Part shown: piece after piece, positions 23,201 through 37,100 of the stretch | Layout of the letters: each line of letters opens with the position of its first letter | Position numbering within the stretch: position 1 is the stretch's first letter | NCBI RefSeq assembly: GCF_000150275.1 | Contig: NW_002060953.1 | Span: 966,510 to 1,030,509 of the forward strand | Direction of reading: 5' to 3' | DNA from: Trichoplax adhaerens | Lineage: Eukaryota; Placozoa; Uniplacotomia; Trichoplacea; Trichoplacidae | Length of the DNA: 64,000 bases | Program-made: the position numbers and the translations under genes | The notes under the pieces: model-generated | Database searches by the model: none | Told to the model about the DNA's origin: nothing | The model's input: only the letters and a program-made list of their open reading frames with translations

Positions 23201-26200
23201 TACTGTATCAACAATATCCAAGGAGAGGCATGATAATAGATCTTAATGATCATCAGACAAAAATTATTTCGTCGCTACTGCTAATGATTCACTTGTTGCT
23301 GTGACAGCCAAGAGAGTTGATTTTAGCAGGTATCGATCAAGATTGGTTGCCCAACGATCGAATATTTTCTCCCCGAATAATTTCTATCATCCCATTTGAC
23401 AAATTAAATTACTTATTATCTTAACTGATATTTTGCATCACTACTCTAAACTAAATGGATATATACTGTGCAATACTTTCCTAGTTAATCACAGGGGCAG
23501 TCGTAAGAAATCTAATGTTATCCTAAATAACGGTTAATAAAGATTGACATAAATGTATTTTCCTATATTCTAACTCGAAAAATTTGCAGTCTACTGTTAC
23601 AATAACCTAAACGGCATAAGGTCAATTTAAATAAATAAATCTCTCTTTATCTAACGAGATTATCAACAGTATAAACTAGATGGGCAATTTAACAAAAGTT
23701 AATAAAGATTGGCATAAGTGTATTTTTTCTCTATCTCACGAGGTTGATTCACCGTATAACTCTGTTAGTAACCTTAATAACAGTTAATAAAGATTGACAT
23801 CAATCGATTTCGTAGCTAGACTAAGCTAGAAAACCATTGGTGTGATCATCTCTTAGCCAAATGGCATAGCTAAAAATACTCATTATCTTACTTATTCACC
23901 TAATGTAAACCCTTCAGGCGTTTTCTCGCATCTTTGACCCGTTTATGATGATATGAGACTTAAAATTGATTCAACATTACCGTTATACTTTACGAAATTC
24001 CAATCTCTAATTGTTACCCTTAATTAATCTATAGTAGTTTATAAGCTAAGCATCGCTTCAAGGCAATCAATAGAACATAGTAGGTGCTCTTTCTGATATT
24101 ATAATTTGATTTAACAGATCCATTCCACTCTTGGAATGATGACGAATATTGATAACTTGAAGGGTTCTTTCCATATCCCCTCTATACTCCCTATGCCTTT
24201 GTATTTTATAATACTGAAAGCAAGAGCTTTGATGAAAGTCGGCGATATTGATTTCCGTGAATAACTATCCAACTATTCATAGTTCACGCAATTAAAATTA
24301 TGCTGGCATCGATTGGTCCAATTATGACCAGCCCTACAGGATTGCGTTTTATTCTCTTCTTTCCTCTATTTTAGCTATTCAACAGCTACGATTAAGAGCT
24401 ATTATTGATCTTGTGACATCATAAACAACTTGTATATCAATAAATTTCCATTCTTTTATTGGAAACCAAGTAATTATTCAGTCAATAGACCAACTACAAG
24501 CTATTTTTCTACAGTCGCTATTCCTCTTTCACCACTATTGTCTGTCCATTGCTATCCAACTAACATTGCCCATTTCAACAATAAAACTGTTATGCATAAT
24601 ATTATCCGATCATTGTTTACTTCGTTGCCGCCCAAAGATTGTTTCAGAATAAATGGTTGCTTTTCATGGGCCAGAAGTTATTTATATGCATATCAGCCAT
24701 CATACTGTGAATTACATATGAGTAAAGGGCGTAGAACGATCGGCCTTTGTCAATAACAGGGTTTAATTAACATTAACTTTATTGCCACACTAAATTCCAA
24801 ACCAGTCTATAGCCTTAACTTAAACCAACCGTCATCATTTTTGGGTGGAAAGATTAGATCTAACTTTGACGTTTATCCTTATTTTCTCTTCCGTATTTTA
24901 TCCAAGATTGTCATCACTAGTGAAGTAAGTTGAATTTGAACAATCTTTTTTCTTACCAGACATTTTTTCAATCTATCTGTATGATTGTATGTATAGACTA
25001 TCTCACATTCTTGTAAAAATAGTTTAGGTTAAATTGAGTAAGGTATGATTTTGTTAAATTGTGTCCTATTTCGATCATATTGTTCTCTATGATCATGATG
25101 TTGGTTCGAGTGCTTGGTTTGAGGCACTATAGTGATATTTTAACTCTGAAGAGAAGGAGTAAATTCAATTGAACTCCAGTAGCAACTGAAAGGGGCGACA
25201 GGTTTTTTCCTCCTCGATACTCCACTCGATCTTTGTTAACTTGAGTAAGAATATGGATGAAAATGACCGTCTACTTTTTCGTATAATGATGAATCATTTC
25301 AATTTTTTTCTTTATGAGTCATAAACAGGAGATTATACTGTCTATGGCCGATCTAATGGCCATAAATATAAAATAACTATAATTTTAGTACAAGCTCAAT
25401 AAGAGTCTTTTCTCTCGAGCTACGCGAGGATAAGCGCACTATCACTTTACGACGTTAAAATAGCCTCCTTGTTATAAGATAGAAGAGGTGCTCATTATCG
25501 GAAAGGATTCCATTCTATTTCCATCCCATTAGCTTAATGTCGCCTTCACGGCTACAATTTTATATATTATCGGCCTTTTAACCGCCGATCATTAAATAAA
25601 AAAGGTCAATCTACGTATTGACGTGGATATTTTTTCTAAATTAGTTAAACTACCGTTATAATTGATTGTTTTTTTCTGTTTAGCGATCAATTGACCAAAC
25701 TAAAAGTAGTCCGCAGATCAACGATAGACTCATACATATTTTAATATTATAGGAGGGATTGCGTACATTTATCACATCTTCTTTTAATTCTACTACTATG
25801 ATAATGGGTAACGATGAAAGCTTGAATTGGATTAGGATCAGTTGAAAAGGATATTATACACATTGCTTTATTCTTATCCTTCAGGTTGTAGTAGCAGCCT
25901 AGCGAAAGTAACTAATGCACGCTCTTCAAACCCCTGATCTATTCTACATTGTAGGCTAATATTAGTTCTATCATTGTATTTTCTTAATTTAATCCGAATT
26001 TTTCATTTTCATCCCTATCATTACCACTGTAAATATAATTTTTACTAGGATTTAAAAAGTCCACGTTTCAATATAAGTTAGCGGAAGTTCTGGGCAAGAA
26101 CAAGTGACCATTGGATAAGATTCATGTCATTGCATAATAACTAGAGATAATTTCGATTAAACTTGAACCTTTTCTATAAATGGAGTGAAAACTTAGTACC

Positions 26201-29200
26201 GTATATAATATTTACGGTTTGTGAAGGAAGTCAATTTTAGTTTCAAATTGTATAAGTTGTAGCATCTTTTTTCTCCTTTTCTGGCTATCTCATCGCTATC
26301 CATCGTTTACTGATGGAGAGGAAAGTACTTTGATTGTACATTCTTCTATTCGTCTTATACAAACTGATTTAAATCCTTAAAACTACGCCTGCTGACAGAT
26401 TGAGAAGTAACTGTTGACGATAATTTCTTAAGACAGATTTGCTATGGCTACCTTAAATCCTTGAAGTCCACTATGTATCACTTTAACGCTAAAGGATTTC
26501 GTGTCTTACCTATCTAATGTTAGCCGTTCAAGTCAATTTTATAATCTAGTAAATGAGTCACTTCGTCCAAGTATTTCTGTAACTAATGAGCAATAACTGA
26601 AATTTGAAGGCTACAATTAAAGTAGAAAAGAATTAATAGACTATGTAGATACATGAGACAGTTGGTAACGAAACTGATCATTCTATACCCGCATTAAAAT
26701 TCAATCTAGATGAAACTGATCAGCAACATGAACAGATTTTCTCTCTGATAATCTACCATAAAATTATCTTAAACTTTTAAAAGTATACTACATCAATCGG
26801 TACAATTTATAACTAAAATAATAGTATCCCATACCCAATATAAATTTCTTTCTATGCTTATACTTTATAGATTTCGAATTTTAGCATTAGGACCAAATCT
26901 ATTACGATAATTTTGGAAGCTTTCTTAAGAAGCTCCAAAATTGTCTTTAACTTAAATTCTATTGAAATAACACGAAACTCTCTTTACATTTTCCAATAAT
27001 TTCTCGTAAATTCTTTTCTCCGACTAAGATTAATCTTAATTGAATATTTGTTTCTTGATCATGGTTTGCTATTCAATCTTCTTTTTTAAATTATAGCCTT
27101 CAATATTCAAACGAGTATCCAGTTAAAATCGAATATTTACTCAATTACTTGAGGATTAGTTGATAGGTTATCGGCAGCAAATTGATATTTCATCTTATAG
27201 TTTAACTGCTTCAGCGAGAATTAAAATGACGCTTCTTCTCTTCCAGTAATAAGTTATACGGTATATCTGATCTTACAAAAAATTAATCTCTCAGTAATTC
27301 TATATATTCTCATCTATCTCATATGTTCTTAGTTTATATCTCTTATTCATAGAAATACGATTATCTTTCGGCTATTTAATTCGTGTTCACAACACTATAT
27401 CTTAGATTACAAATTTGGATTAACTGTAAACGGTAGCAAGAAGTTAGTGCTTTTCAATAAGTTAGCAATCATTTAATCCTTCAAGATTCGATGAATAGTA
27501 CCACGAACGGATCCCAAAAGGCTGCTTTATAGCCTTTATAAATTAAAATAAAGGATCTATAACATTTGCCTTTCAATTATTAACACCGTTAGTATATAGT
27601 AAGTAGAAATGATATTTAATATGGCAAGAGATTTATTTCTTTAATTTTAACCCAACTATCTAATACTTTACTCTATAATCTTAAACAAGTTTGGAGACTA
27701 ATAACTGCAGCAATTAAACCAATACTTATTAGGTCGAACTGCTTTACTTAATGCTCCAAGAATGGATTTCATGATTGGATAGACAGAAGACTATATCGTA
27801 TAATTTATATATTGATAGAGTATATGGGCATTAATGATATTAGTGGAGATAATAGTCTACTATGTACTGACAGAATATTTAAAGCGAACATTGCAAAATT
27901 TGAAGCCCATTTTCAATTAAAGTGTATATGTTATATATTAAACATATATGAAGGACTTTAATTTGTAAAAGACAATATTTAAAGTAAATAGTATGTTCTA
28001 TAAACTTTGACAGAACCTCAGTGCTAACGGAATATCATTAACATACTTCACGAACATTTTTTAGCCTCTTCCAATAGCATCATCAGGATTTAAGTTTAGA
28101 TAGGTGGTTATTTTAATACTGACTAATACCGGTATGAAGTTAATTTACAGTAAAAGGCCACACTGAAATGCTTTGAATTATTCTACTAGTATTCCCATCT
28201 AGTCCAGCACCAGAGCTGAAAGTTCTCTGGTCTGCAAGTCTGTTTTCAAATAAAATTTTAACTAAATACAGTCTAATGAATCGTTATGAAATATTAAATT
28301 CACAACTTTGAAATTGGGGATTAATATTATCCTTTATTTACCCACTTATTCCATTTAATCAGATAGTTGACAGTTTCTAAGAATGAAATCTTCATACTGA
28401 CAAATAAAAACAGGATTATATAGCTTTCAATTAAGTATTCAACGAATATAACGTCAAGTCTAAAGCTTTCTTGTTTCGAATCATATTTTTTAAGACTCAG
28501 AAATCTATACTTTATATTTCAAGACAAGTATTATAACATGGCGCAGGATTTACGACTGAATTTAGTTTCATACCGAATTACAATCAACAGCAAATTCATT
28601 TCAAATCTGAAGTTTATCATTCAGTAGATAAGGATTTTTCTTTGACACATCATCAAATAGTTGCCTTGTTTACTCGTATAGTCTTATTTTTCCTGAAGAT
28701 AGTTATTGCATTATGACACTCTGACGGCTTCCCTTTTCCAACTATTTTACCGGTATAAATGTAATTCATTGACTACAACTCGCTAATGTTAATATTATAT
28801 CCAATATAATGAGTTGATTTTCCATTTTAGCGCTATAAATAGAGTCAGTATAAAAATATCTACGAAAACAGGTTAGAAGAATGAAAATTTTATCGTTGCT
28901 ATCAATAACTCTCGCCGAATTTTACCCTTAGTTAAAACAACATTAATGACGTCCATGACTTACAAAATAGAAAATTCTGTAACTCAATCAATTCTTTCTT
29001 TAGACTAAACTATTATTAAAGGATTACATACTACGAAAATATAAATTCTTGGCAACAATGTGCCATAGATTGAGGTACAATTAAGGCTCTATGCTACAAA
29101 GGAAAGCTAATTTGAGAAGTTTAAAGATTATTTTTAGAATCGATCTACTGATCATATAGAGAAAATGAGACAGTTTTTATTAAAAAAAAAATAGTTATAT

Positions 29201-31169
29201 CCATCTATCTTCTATTTTACTACTGCACAACTCGTAGTCATTAATTAATTAAAAGTAGATCTATTGCTAACTAGACTGGATAGGAAGTGGATTCTAAATA
29301 AACTATTTATTATATATGGTATTTTGATGATTAAATAATGAGACAAGCGATAATTCTGCAAACTGATGATAAAATAATGGGTTTACAGTTGCTTTAATTG
29401 TAATAGTAAAAGTAAATAGATGGAGAATCCTGTTCAGTATTATTCATTGAACTTGAAGATTCTGAAATTGAAACTAGTTTATTATTAAAGTAAAGGAATA
29501 AAAATTTAATCCTACTTGAACCTATCCAAGTATCTATCCCATGACTTGCTATGGCTACTGGTTAAAAATAACTAGCCAAGAATCACAGCCCTTCATTGAT
29601 AGTTGATTACAGATTTTAGGGCAAAATTTATAATTCACAGCTAAGCCGAATGTTGAATTAAGAGAATAATGAGCTCCTTAATCATTGTATACTATTGTCT
29701 TGTTGGCTGTAAACGTAAACTAAAAATTCATCACTTTATTTATTCTCAAACTTACTCTCACTGGTGCATCGCCGAAACTTGGAATAATTACTAATAGATT
29801 TGTCAACTGTCGTAAAATTATTGCCATGTAATTATAAATTAAATTAAAATTGCATTAGGTATAAAATTGAGAACTTCTTACCAACTAAAAAGCAGTGCAG
29901 AAGTCGATAATAGCTTCCATGGATATCAGATCTGGGATTTTCAGTGTCCTGTAGATGTCATTCCTTTCATCATCGGTTGTATAATTTAGAAATTATCATT
30001 GAGTCACTATAAACTACCGTAATTTTACTATCAGTTTATTGCCAATAGTTTCTTTTTTCATGGCTTCTACTTTATTACAGTGGCATAATTATATGGCAGC
30101 CCTATTTTAGCATTACTTAATCTTTAATTTACAGAATTAGTCAGGTAAATAAAGATTTTAATAATACGATATGATCGAAAGGGCTGATTCAATAACTCTG
30201 AAGAAGAACAAATAAAGCAACATTTTTCTTTAATGAAGACGTATCTTTTACATAATATTATAAAGCTTCTCAAACTGATTTCCACGAAGTCTGCAAGTGT
30301 TTAATATCAGAAGCAATTTAAAACAAAGACTTGCTCAATAACGTTACTCATTACTGATTAATTTATATTTAAAAAAGTAGAGATCAATTAAGTGATGTAC
30401 TACATTTACTCAATCTTAATTTCGATCTCTATGCGTAAACTTATTTATATTAATCCAGTAAGATATTAGATTCTTCATCGACATCATAGAATTGATTGAT
30501 TAATTAATTTCTATTATCGTATGCTACCTTTGACAAGAATCTTTATTCTGCATTAACGTCAATCTTAATTAATAAGCCCTCAGTGTCTACGTATAGATAG
30601 TCATTTCTAGTGGATTATTGTGCTACAGTTTATTCTATAGGTAGTAAAGTGACAAAATTTATTTATCATTTAGAAAAGATACGTAGAATATAGCAGTGTT
30701 ATAACCAGAAACAAGCACTTGTAGATGATAACCTTCTACATATTTTCTTTTCTAAACCTAATCTACCGTACTTTTTATAGTCTTCAGTATTTTAGTGACT
30801 CCTATCGAATACATGACGAAAATATTATTCTTGATACTTGTAAAGCTAGACTAATATCAAGTGAGAATTTAAACTACATCACTTGGCATTGCAAAAATAG
30901 AGAAACAGAATGCAAAATTAAATTTATGCTTAGAATATTCGTACTCGTGAAATCTTAAAAATGTTGACAATTGAGAGCTAATGTTCGCTTCCTGTACAGT
31001 GTACCCGCTTATAGACAATAATGTCTGCTACTGCTATTTTAACACAACGATTGCGTGATAATCCTGTTTTATCTTTTTTATTCTCTTTAGATTCTATCAG
31101 TAGATATATTTAAAGCAGGGTCAGACTAATTTTTGGACTTCATCAGCAAGATACACAAGACTCTTCATC
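20267..31169. other. Long intergenic region, no gene recognised
   Basis: Almost 11 kb, very AT-rich, between the 146-bp array and EPS8. Open frames are short and lack recognisable domains. The longest reach about 108-114 codons, at 24430-24756 (plus) and 22955-22611 (minus). The minus one contains an ATG at 22883 followed by a start-plus-donor pattern like EPS8 exon 1 (see findings), but no following exons were found. Three decayed copies of a ~30-bp repeat lie at 23531, 23698 and 23781. The region may hold 5' untranslated exons and distant regulatory DNA of EPS8, but nothing shows this directly. Confidence 0.45.
23531..23810 (+). repeat. Three decayed copies of a ~30-bp repeat
   Basis: The core GTTAATAAAGATTG(A/G)CAT recurs at 23531-23560, 23698-23727 and 23781-23810, with partly similar flanks (CTCTCTTTATCTAACGAG near 23641 against TCTCTATCTCACGAGG near 23728). 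Spacing is irregular (about 167 and 83 bp, roughly 2:1), as expected from an old tandem array that lost or diverged one unit. No coding potential is seen. Confidence 0.55.
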
Positions 31170-34100
31170 ATGGGTGATCAGCAAAGCAAAGGGTAAATAT
31201 AACGTTAAAGATGATCTCATTTCTACCAATTTAACCATTCATTATTTTCCGTGAACATTCTTCTTCATATTTCAATTTAGACTGATTTAATTCGATAAAT
31301 TAATTGCATGCCCCTTTCTGCTAGCGACAATAGTTTCTTCCATAATGACGTTATTAGAGATTCCCTGCCGAGCCACAGAAACATAGATAGTTCAGTAGAA
31401 TAACTGTTACTATAGTGACCATAATGCATATAGACGACCCTTTTAGTGCTTTATAAACTTTTATTACTCTATACCAATCGTTGCAGTATTTAAAATTTGT
31501 TCTAAAATTTACCTAATCGCCAAGCTCTGATTAAACACCTTTCAACGTTTAGTCTCTTTATCTAGATAAAAATTATATTTATTTACTCGTAAATGAAATT
31601 CAGCTAGGGTTAGTTAGTTTTAAGTGGCCCAGATTATAGGCGCCATGAGTTCAATCGTTTTAAGATATGATTTTCGTTGAATTAGTCCAATTCTCTAATT
31701 AGAGCTGAAACCCTGCCAATTCAAAACGTTTATATCGAATCAATTCGACGTTTTAACGTTTAAAATACCGTACTCAGTGTTTTGTTAAATTAGCCCAATT
31801 CTCAAGTTTGGCCAAAAGTCTTTCATATCTCTATGTCTGCTTAGCCATTATGTTGATGGGGAATAAAGTTCTTCAATTCCGGTTGATATAATCTATTTTA
31901 TTGAAGCATAGATAGTGCTAAAAACATTCTCAGCAACTATAGAAGCCGTAAATGGATATACTGTATGCTAGTCTATCATCGTAAATAGAATAAAAGTTAA
32001 GGTATCTATTTTGCCCTGAATAACGAGAATGTTGCCAAGCATTCTATTTTAATATTATGAAAGCGTAAATTGTTACTATGGCATTGTAACCTAGACTTAA
32101 CAGAAAAGTTTCCTAAACTTCTTTCCTCATAGTGGATAGTTAAGACTGCTATATGGACTTAGCTAAAATTATTCAATTTTACATGCATGTATGCACAGCT
32201 CTAGCTGTAACACTGTCTGCCTTTGCTCTTCCTTCTTAATAAATTCTGAATTACGATAATCTATAACCAAAGTGATATTACCCAATTGCAGCAATTTTGT
32301 TTGAGAGGCCATGATATTGCAGATACATCTCCTTTGAATGCTAAAACTAAAGTAATTTATCGATATTTTACATAGCCGGCGATCAGATCAATCCAATGGG
32401 TTAAGTAAATCGACTACCAATGAATCCAATGGCTCGGCAACATTGAGTCAGCCAATTAACGGGAGCCTTGATGGATCATTGCATCGTGGTGAAACGCTAA
32501 AAGCTAGAAAAATTGCAGAGCAATCTTACGGTGCTGCAAAATTTACTGAGTAAGTATTAGTAAAGTGCTTAAGTACAGGTTAAAATCTTATCAAATACCA
32601 ATATAGCCATCAGTAGCTTAATTAGTAGCTTAATTGTATAAACAAATTAACATCAAAAGATGCTAAAGCTAAGATCTTAGCTTACCATCAGATAGCAGAG
32701 TAATTATATATACATTATGCATTATTGGCTTGGCTTACACCTTATTGGTAGCAACAGTCTCCGAAAGAGTTGTATCATATATTATACTACAGAAATAGGC
32801 TGGATATTATAACGTTTTACAACAATATCTGTCCTTTGCATTAATATCCTCTATTTACCATTTTAAATCGAACTAGCAATAACTCGAATCCGATTGACTT
32901 TAATAAACAAGCTAAAATGTTAAAGGATGCGATTCGCGGTGGCCAAAAGAAAAAGGTAAATTTAATTAGAAAGATATTCTAGGAGATTATATATTTTCAA
33001 TATTTTAAAATTCGACTTTAGTTAGAATTGCATAAGAAAGTCATTATAGAGTTTTAAAATTATCCATAGTATTATGCCATGAATTCTATTGATTAATGAA
33101 GATAATTTTTTCTACATTTTATTCACGATTAGCTGAATCCTGTGTCAGGAAATCCGATCGAAATTAATTTTACTTTAGTTGTAAGTAACTTAGCGCTAAT
33201 ATTATCAATAAGAGGAATTGAACAGCCATAAGATCGCTAAGATTAGACTTTTATTGCAAGCAAAATTCATGTCTAAAATGGACCGGTAGCAACTAATTTA
33301 AATTTATAATCTTCTCTCCACAAAATTTTAGCATCTAACCACAGCTAAAATTGATCCAAAAACATATACTTTGAGCGCTTCCGTTATTATTGACGATTTA
33401 AAGGTAACGAAATACTTTCTATATTATCGAATTTATTTCTTCTCTTAACATAAGAATTCCTATTCGAGATATTATTCGCTAAATAAGCCACCTAAGTATT
33501 TTATCAACCTGATTTTTACATTGTGTAATGATATAAAAAATATATTAACTAGAAAAGATGATATCCACTATCAGAAATGTTGTATTTAGATATTTTAACT
33601 TGTAGACTTACCAGATAGAAGTTTTAGCTAACGTGGCTTATTTCAATCATTCTTCATCAAATAGGGCATGAAAGAATCAGGAGACTTATACTTTGCCACA
33701 ATCTTGATGAAATTAGATGCAGCTGGAATCAGCGTCATTGAAATCAATACTCAAGTAAGAAAATTGCTTTTTAAATTTAAAAGAATTGAGAAATTTCAAA
33801 CTCTTTTCGCGGATTATTTACGAATCGTAGCATTCAAACTAATTTGAATATTTCTAATATATAAAATATTAGAGTCTTGTGGAACAATTGCCATTTACGG
33901 CCGTTGAACGATGTGAATTTATGGAAAATGTACCGGAATTTGATCAACTTTTATTATTATTTACCAACAATAATGATGGTACTCATAATTTTCATATCTT
34001 CCGAACACTCGATGCTAAAGTAAGTCTACCAATTCAGTTTTAATTACAAAAAATGAGTTACTGCTTATAGCCCATACAGTTTATAGCTGCGCATTCTTAT

Positions 34101-37100
34101 ACCTTCGAATTATGAAGAGTAACTGTCTTCTAATTTTGTAGGCATCAACAGTATGCAACGAAATTAAAGGATTTCCCACTAAAATAGCCAAGGAAGAGGT
34201 AAGATGCAATGCATAGTGCTTAAAGCCCTGCCTAAAGGCGTAAATAATTGAATACTCATATTCTGCTTTTTTTTTCTACACAGAAATTAAATGGTAGACG
34301 GCTTAGCAATGGTAGTGTTAAGTCAGATCAATCTAATCACTCCAGTCAATCAAATCAGCAAGATCGTAGTTTGCACCCTTCATCAAGCAATGGGTAAATA
34401 TTTCGATATTAAAATTAGCGAAAGAATTTTACTATTGATATTTGTACTATGTAGAAATAAATCTATTTGGGATACTCTTGATCTAGCAGTGTATCCAATG
34501 GTCTACCCATCATTCCACCACCACCTCCAGAATCTGCATTACCTCAACCTCCATCCAATGGTCGAGTAAACGGTTCAGTGCCAGTTCTTAGGATAACTAA
34601 CAAGAACGAATCTGAAAATAAACGAATATCAAGCAGGTAGATATCTGGCATAGTATTCTATTTAAGTCCAACAAATGCTTAGCTTATACAAGCCTAAAAA
34701 GTGTGTGATAAGTTTAGTAGAAACTTAGTGGTTTATCAGGGTAAGCTATGGACTTTGCTTAACAACTTCTAATTATCACAGTCAGTGATTTTAACGTTAA
34801 AAGTACTGAAATCTGAAATTTGTATTTGAATTTATTTTACTTATAACACTCAAAGAGCCTCTGTAAGTTATTCAACGTAGAAATTCGGATTTTATGTTCT
34901 GCAGAGTAGAAGTGTTACTTTGTGTTGCAAGACGATCATTGATAGCGAATAAATAAAGTGAAAGGAAAATGAAATTTAAGATCTAAATAGTGCACTAGGA
35001 ATTCAATATTACCATTAAAATCAGTAAAATAACTAGGTTACTCACCACTGAAATAGGACTATAAATTAAAGAGCGTTTTACTCCATTTGAACTAATTATA
35101 ATAATTATTTATTAATCATTATATTAGCTCCGATGATCAATCGGATTCAAAGGCTGCCGTTAGTCCAAGAGGTGGATTGCAACTTGGTAATGAAGCTGTT
35201 AATGCCAGAGTAGAAAATAATATTGTAAGTGCACCTACCTATATTAATCCAATCATATCAAGAATCAAAGTACTAAGTCTGGAATATCTCATTTTCCATG
35301 ATACTCAGAAAATTTTGAATCATTGCATTGACGACGTCGAAAGTTTCGTCAAGAAGTTATCCAGCATTCATCAAGCAAGAAGTGATGTCTTAGATCGCAG
35401 ATCCAAGAAGAAGACTAAAAAGGATAAAATTAAAGGTAATACAAAATAGAATATTCTTGAATAATTTGGTTACACTATCAATGCTTAAGATTGAATATTT
35501 TTAAATTAGATGCTGATAAACTTAGCGAAAATGTCTATCCAGACGATGAAAAATTTAAAGACTGCTTCCAAAAGATGAAGATGGGCTTAAATTATGCAGT
35601 AAGTCTATCTAGGGAAATACCACTAATGCCTTTTGAAAATGTTTCATCACCCTTATGCTATGACGTAAAATGATCGCTAGAATCAGAAAATTTAATATTA
35701 TGGTAATTGTATAAACTAACCTTTGGATCTTCATTAGGTATTGTTAAAAAGAAATTTACAGAAACCAACACCCATTGAAATTATCCAATATTTAGTGGAT
35801 TTATTACTTTACATTTTGAAAGTGCCCAAAGCGTAAGTGGAATTGATATTCTATTGCTAACACACTGTACGCTTTTAGATTTAAAGTTAAATTGCAAATT
35901 AGTAGTTGTAGCTTACATCTTCTTGCGATTGCTCGAATAGACTTGATATTGCTGCCAATGTTGTCTCTCCACTCTTCACCGTACAAACTTTGCAAACAGT
36001 TAAAGCTAGTATTACTCCAAAGCAAGAGCAAGCCATTCAAAGTTTAGGATCAGCTTGGAATTTATCAAGGTATGAGCTCATATCATGAAAGATACGGAAT
36101 AGTCGTTATATCTATTCCAAATTTTTGTTTAGCTCACTCTTAACATTTCAGTAGAATCCTGACTTGTCATCTTTGATTATTTTAGAGATCAATATCCCGA
36201 TGCTAACTTAGTACCCGTATACTATCCCGTCTTTAGTGACGGTTGGGTGCCTAAAGATGTTAAAAATCCTCATTGGGCTAAATTATCCAAAGATATTAAG
36301 CGTTTGGTTAATATCGCTGCTAAAACCCCTAAACCTCAACAAACGGTAAGTGAATAATACTATTATTTCATCGTTATGATCCGATTAATGTAAAATAAGA
36401 TTGGCATATAAATGGTTATTCTGTTACCATAGGCATCATCAGCTTCTCCTACACCAGTAAATACCAATAATATTGCTGCTGCTGCTGCTGCTGCTGCAGG
36501 CGCCACTGCAGTAGCTACAGCAGCTACTACCAATAATAATAGAACAGAATCAGTTACATCAAAAGTTCCTGGTGGAGTTCCATTAGCAATTGAAATAGCT
36601 GGCAGGTATATCCAGATCTTAAATTTTAACTTCAACATTTAATATAATAATAAATAATTACTTATCTATCATATCGGTTAATAATCTAGAACAAACAGTG
36701 CAGCTCAAATAAAAGGAGCAAGTCAAATTGCCACTGTCAAGGCTGATTACAACCCGACTACACCAGGATTTTTAGCTGTTAAAACTGGTGAAAAGTGTGA
36801 GGTAAGGCCAAAGCTATTTACCACCTTAAATTCATAGATGTTTTATTTACCTGATTACCGATACTAATGCAATAATTACAGGTAATAGAGAAAACTAAAG
36901 ATGGATGGTTGGTCCATAATATCAACTCTGGCAAGCAAGGACTTGTGCCATCTAAGAATTTGGAGGTAGCCGCAGATACTGTCTTGTTGGATGGAGGCGG
37001 TGGACTGCCCGTGAATGCACCACCACCTCCAAATATTCCACCACCACCTGTTCCAGCAACAAATAGCAAGAAAGATAATACCAATGATCCTATTTTATTT

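Noticed and set aside
24430-24756. 108-codon plus-strand frame
   Set aside because: Mixed composition without domain or splice context; probably chance.
30725-30958. 77-codon plus-strand frame before EPS8
   Set aside because: Phe/Tyr/Ile-rich composition typical of random AT-rich translation; EPS8 has its own start at 31170.
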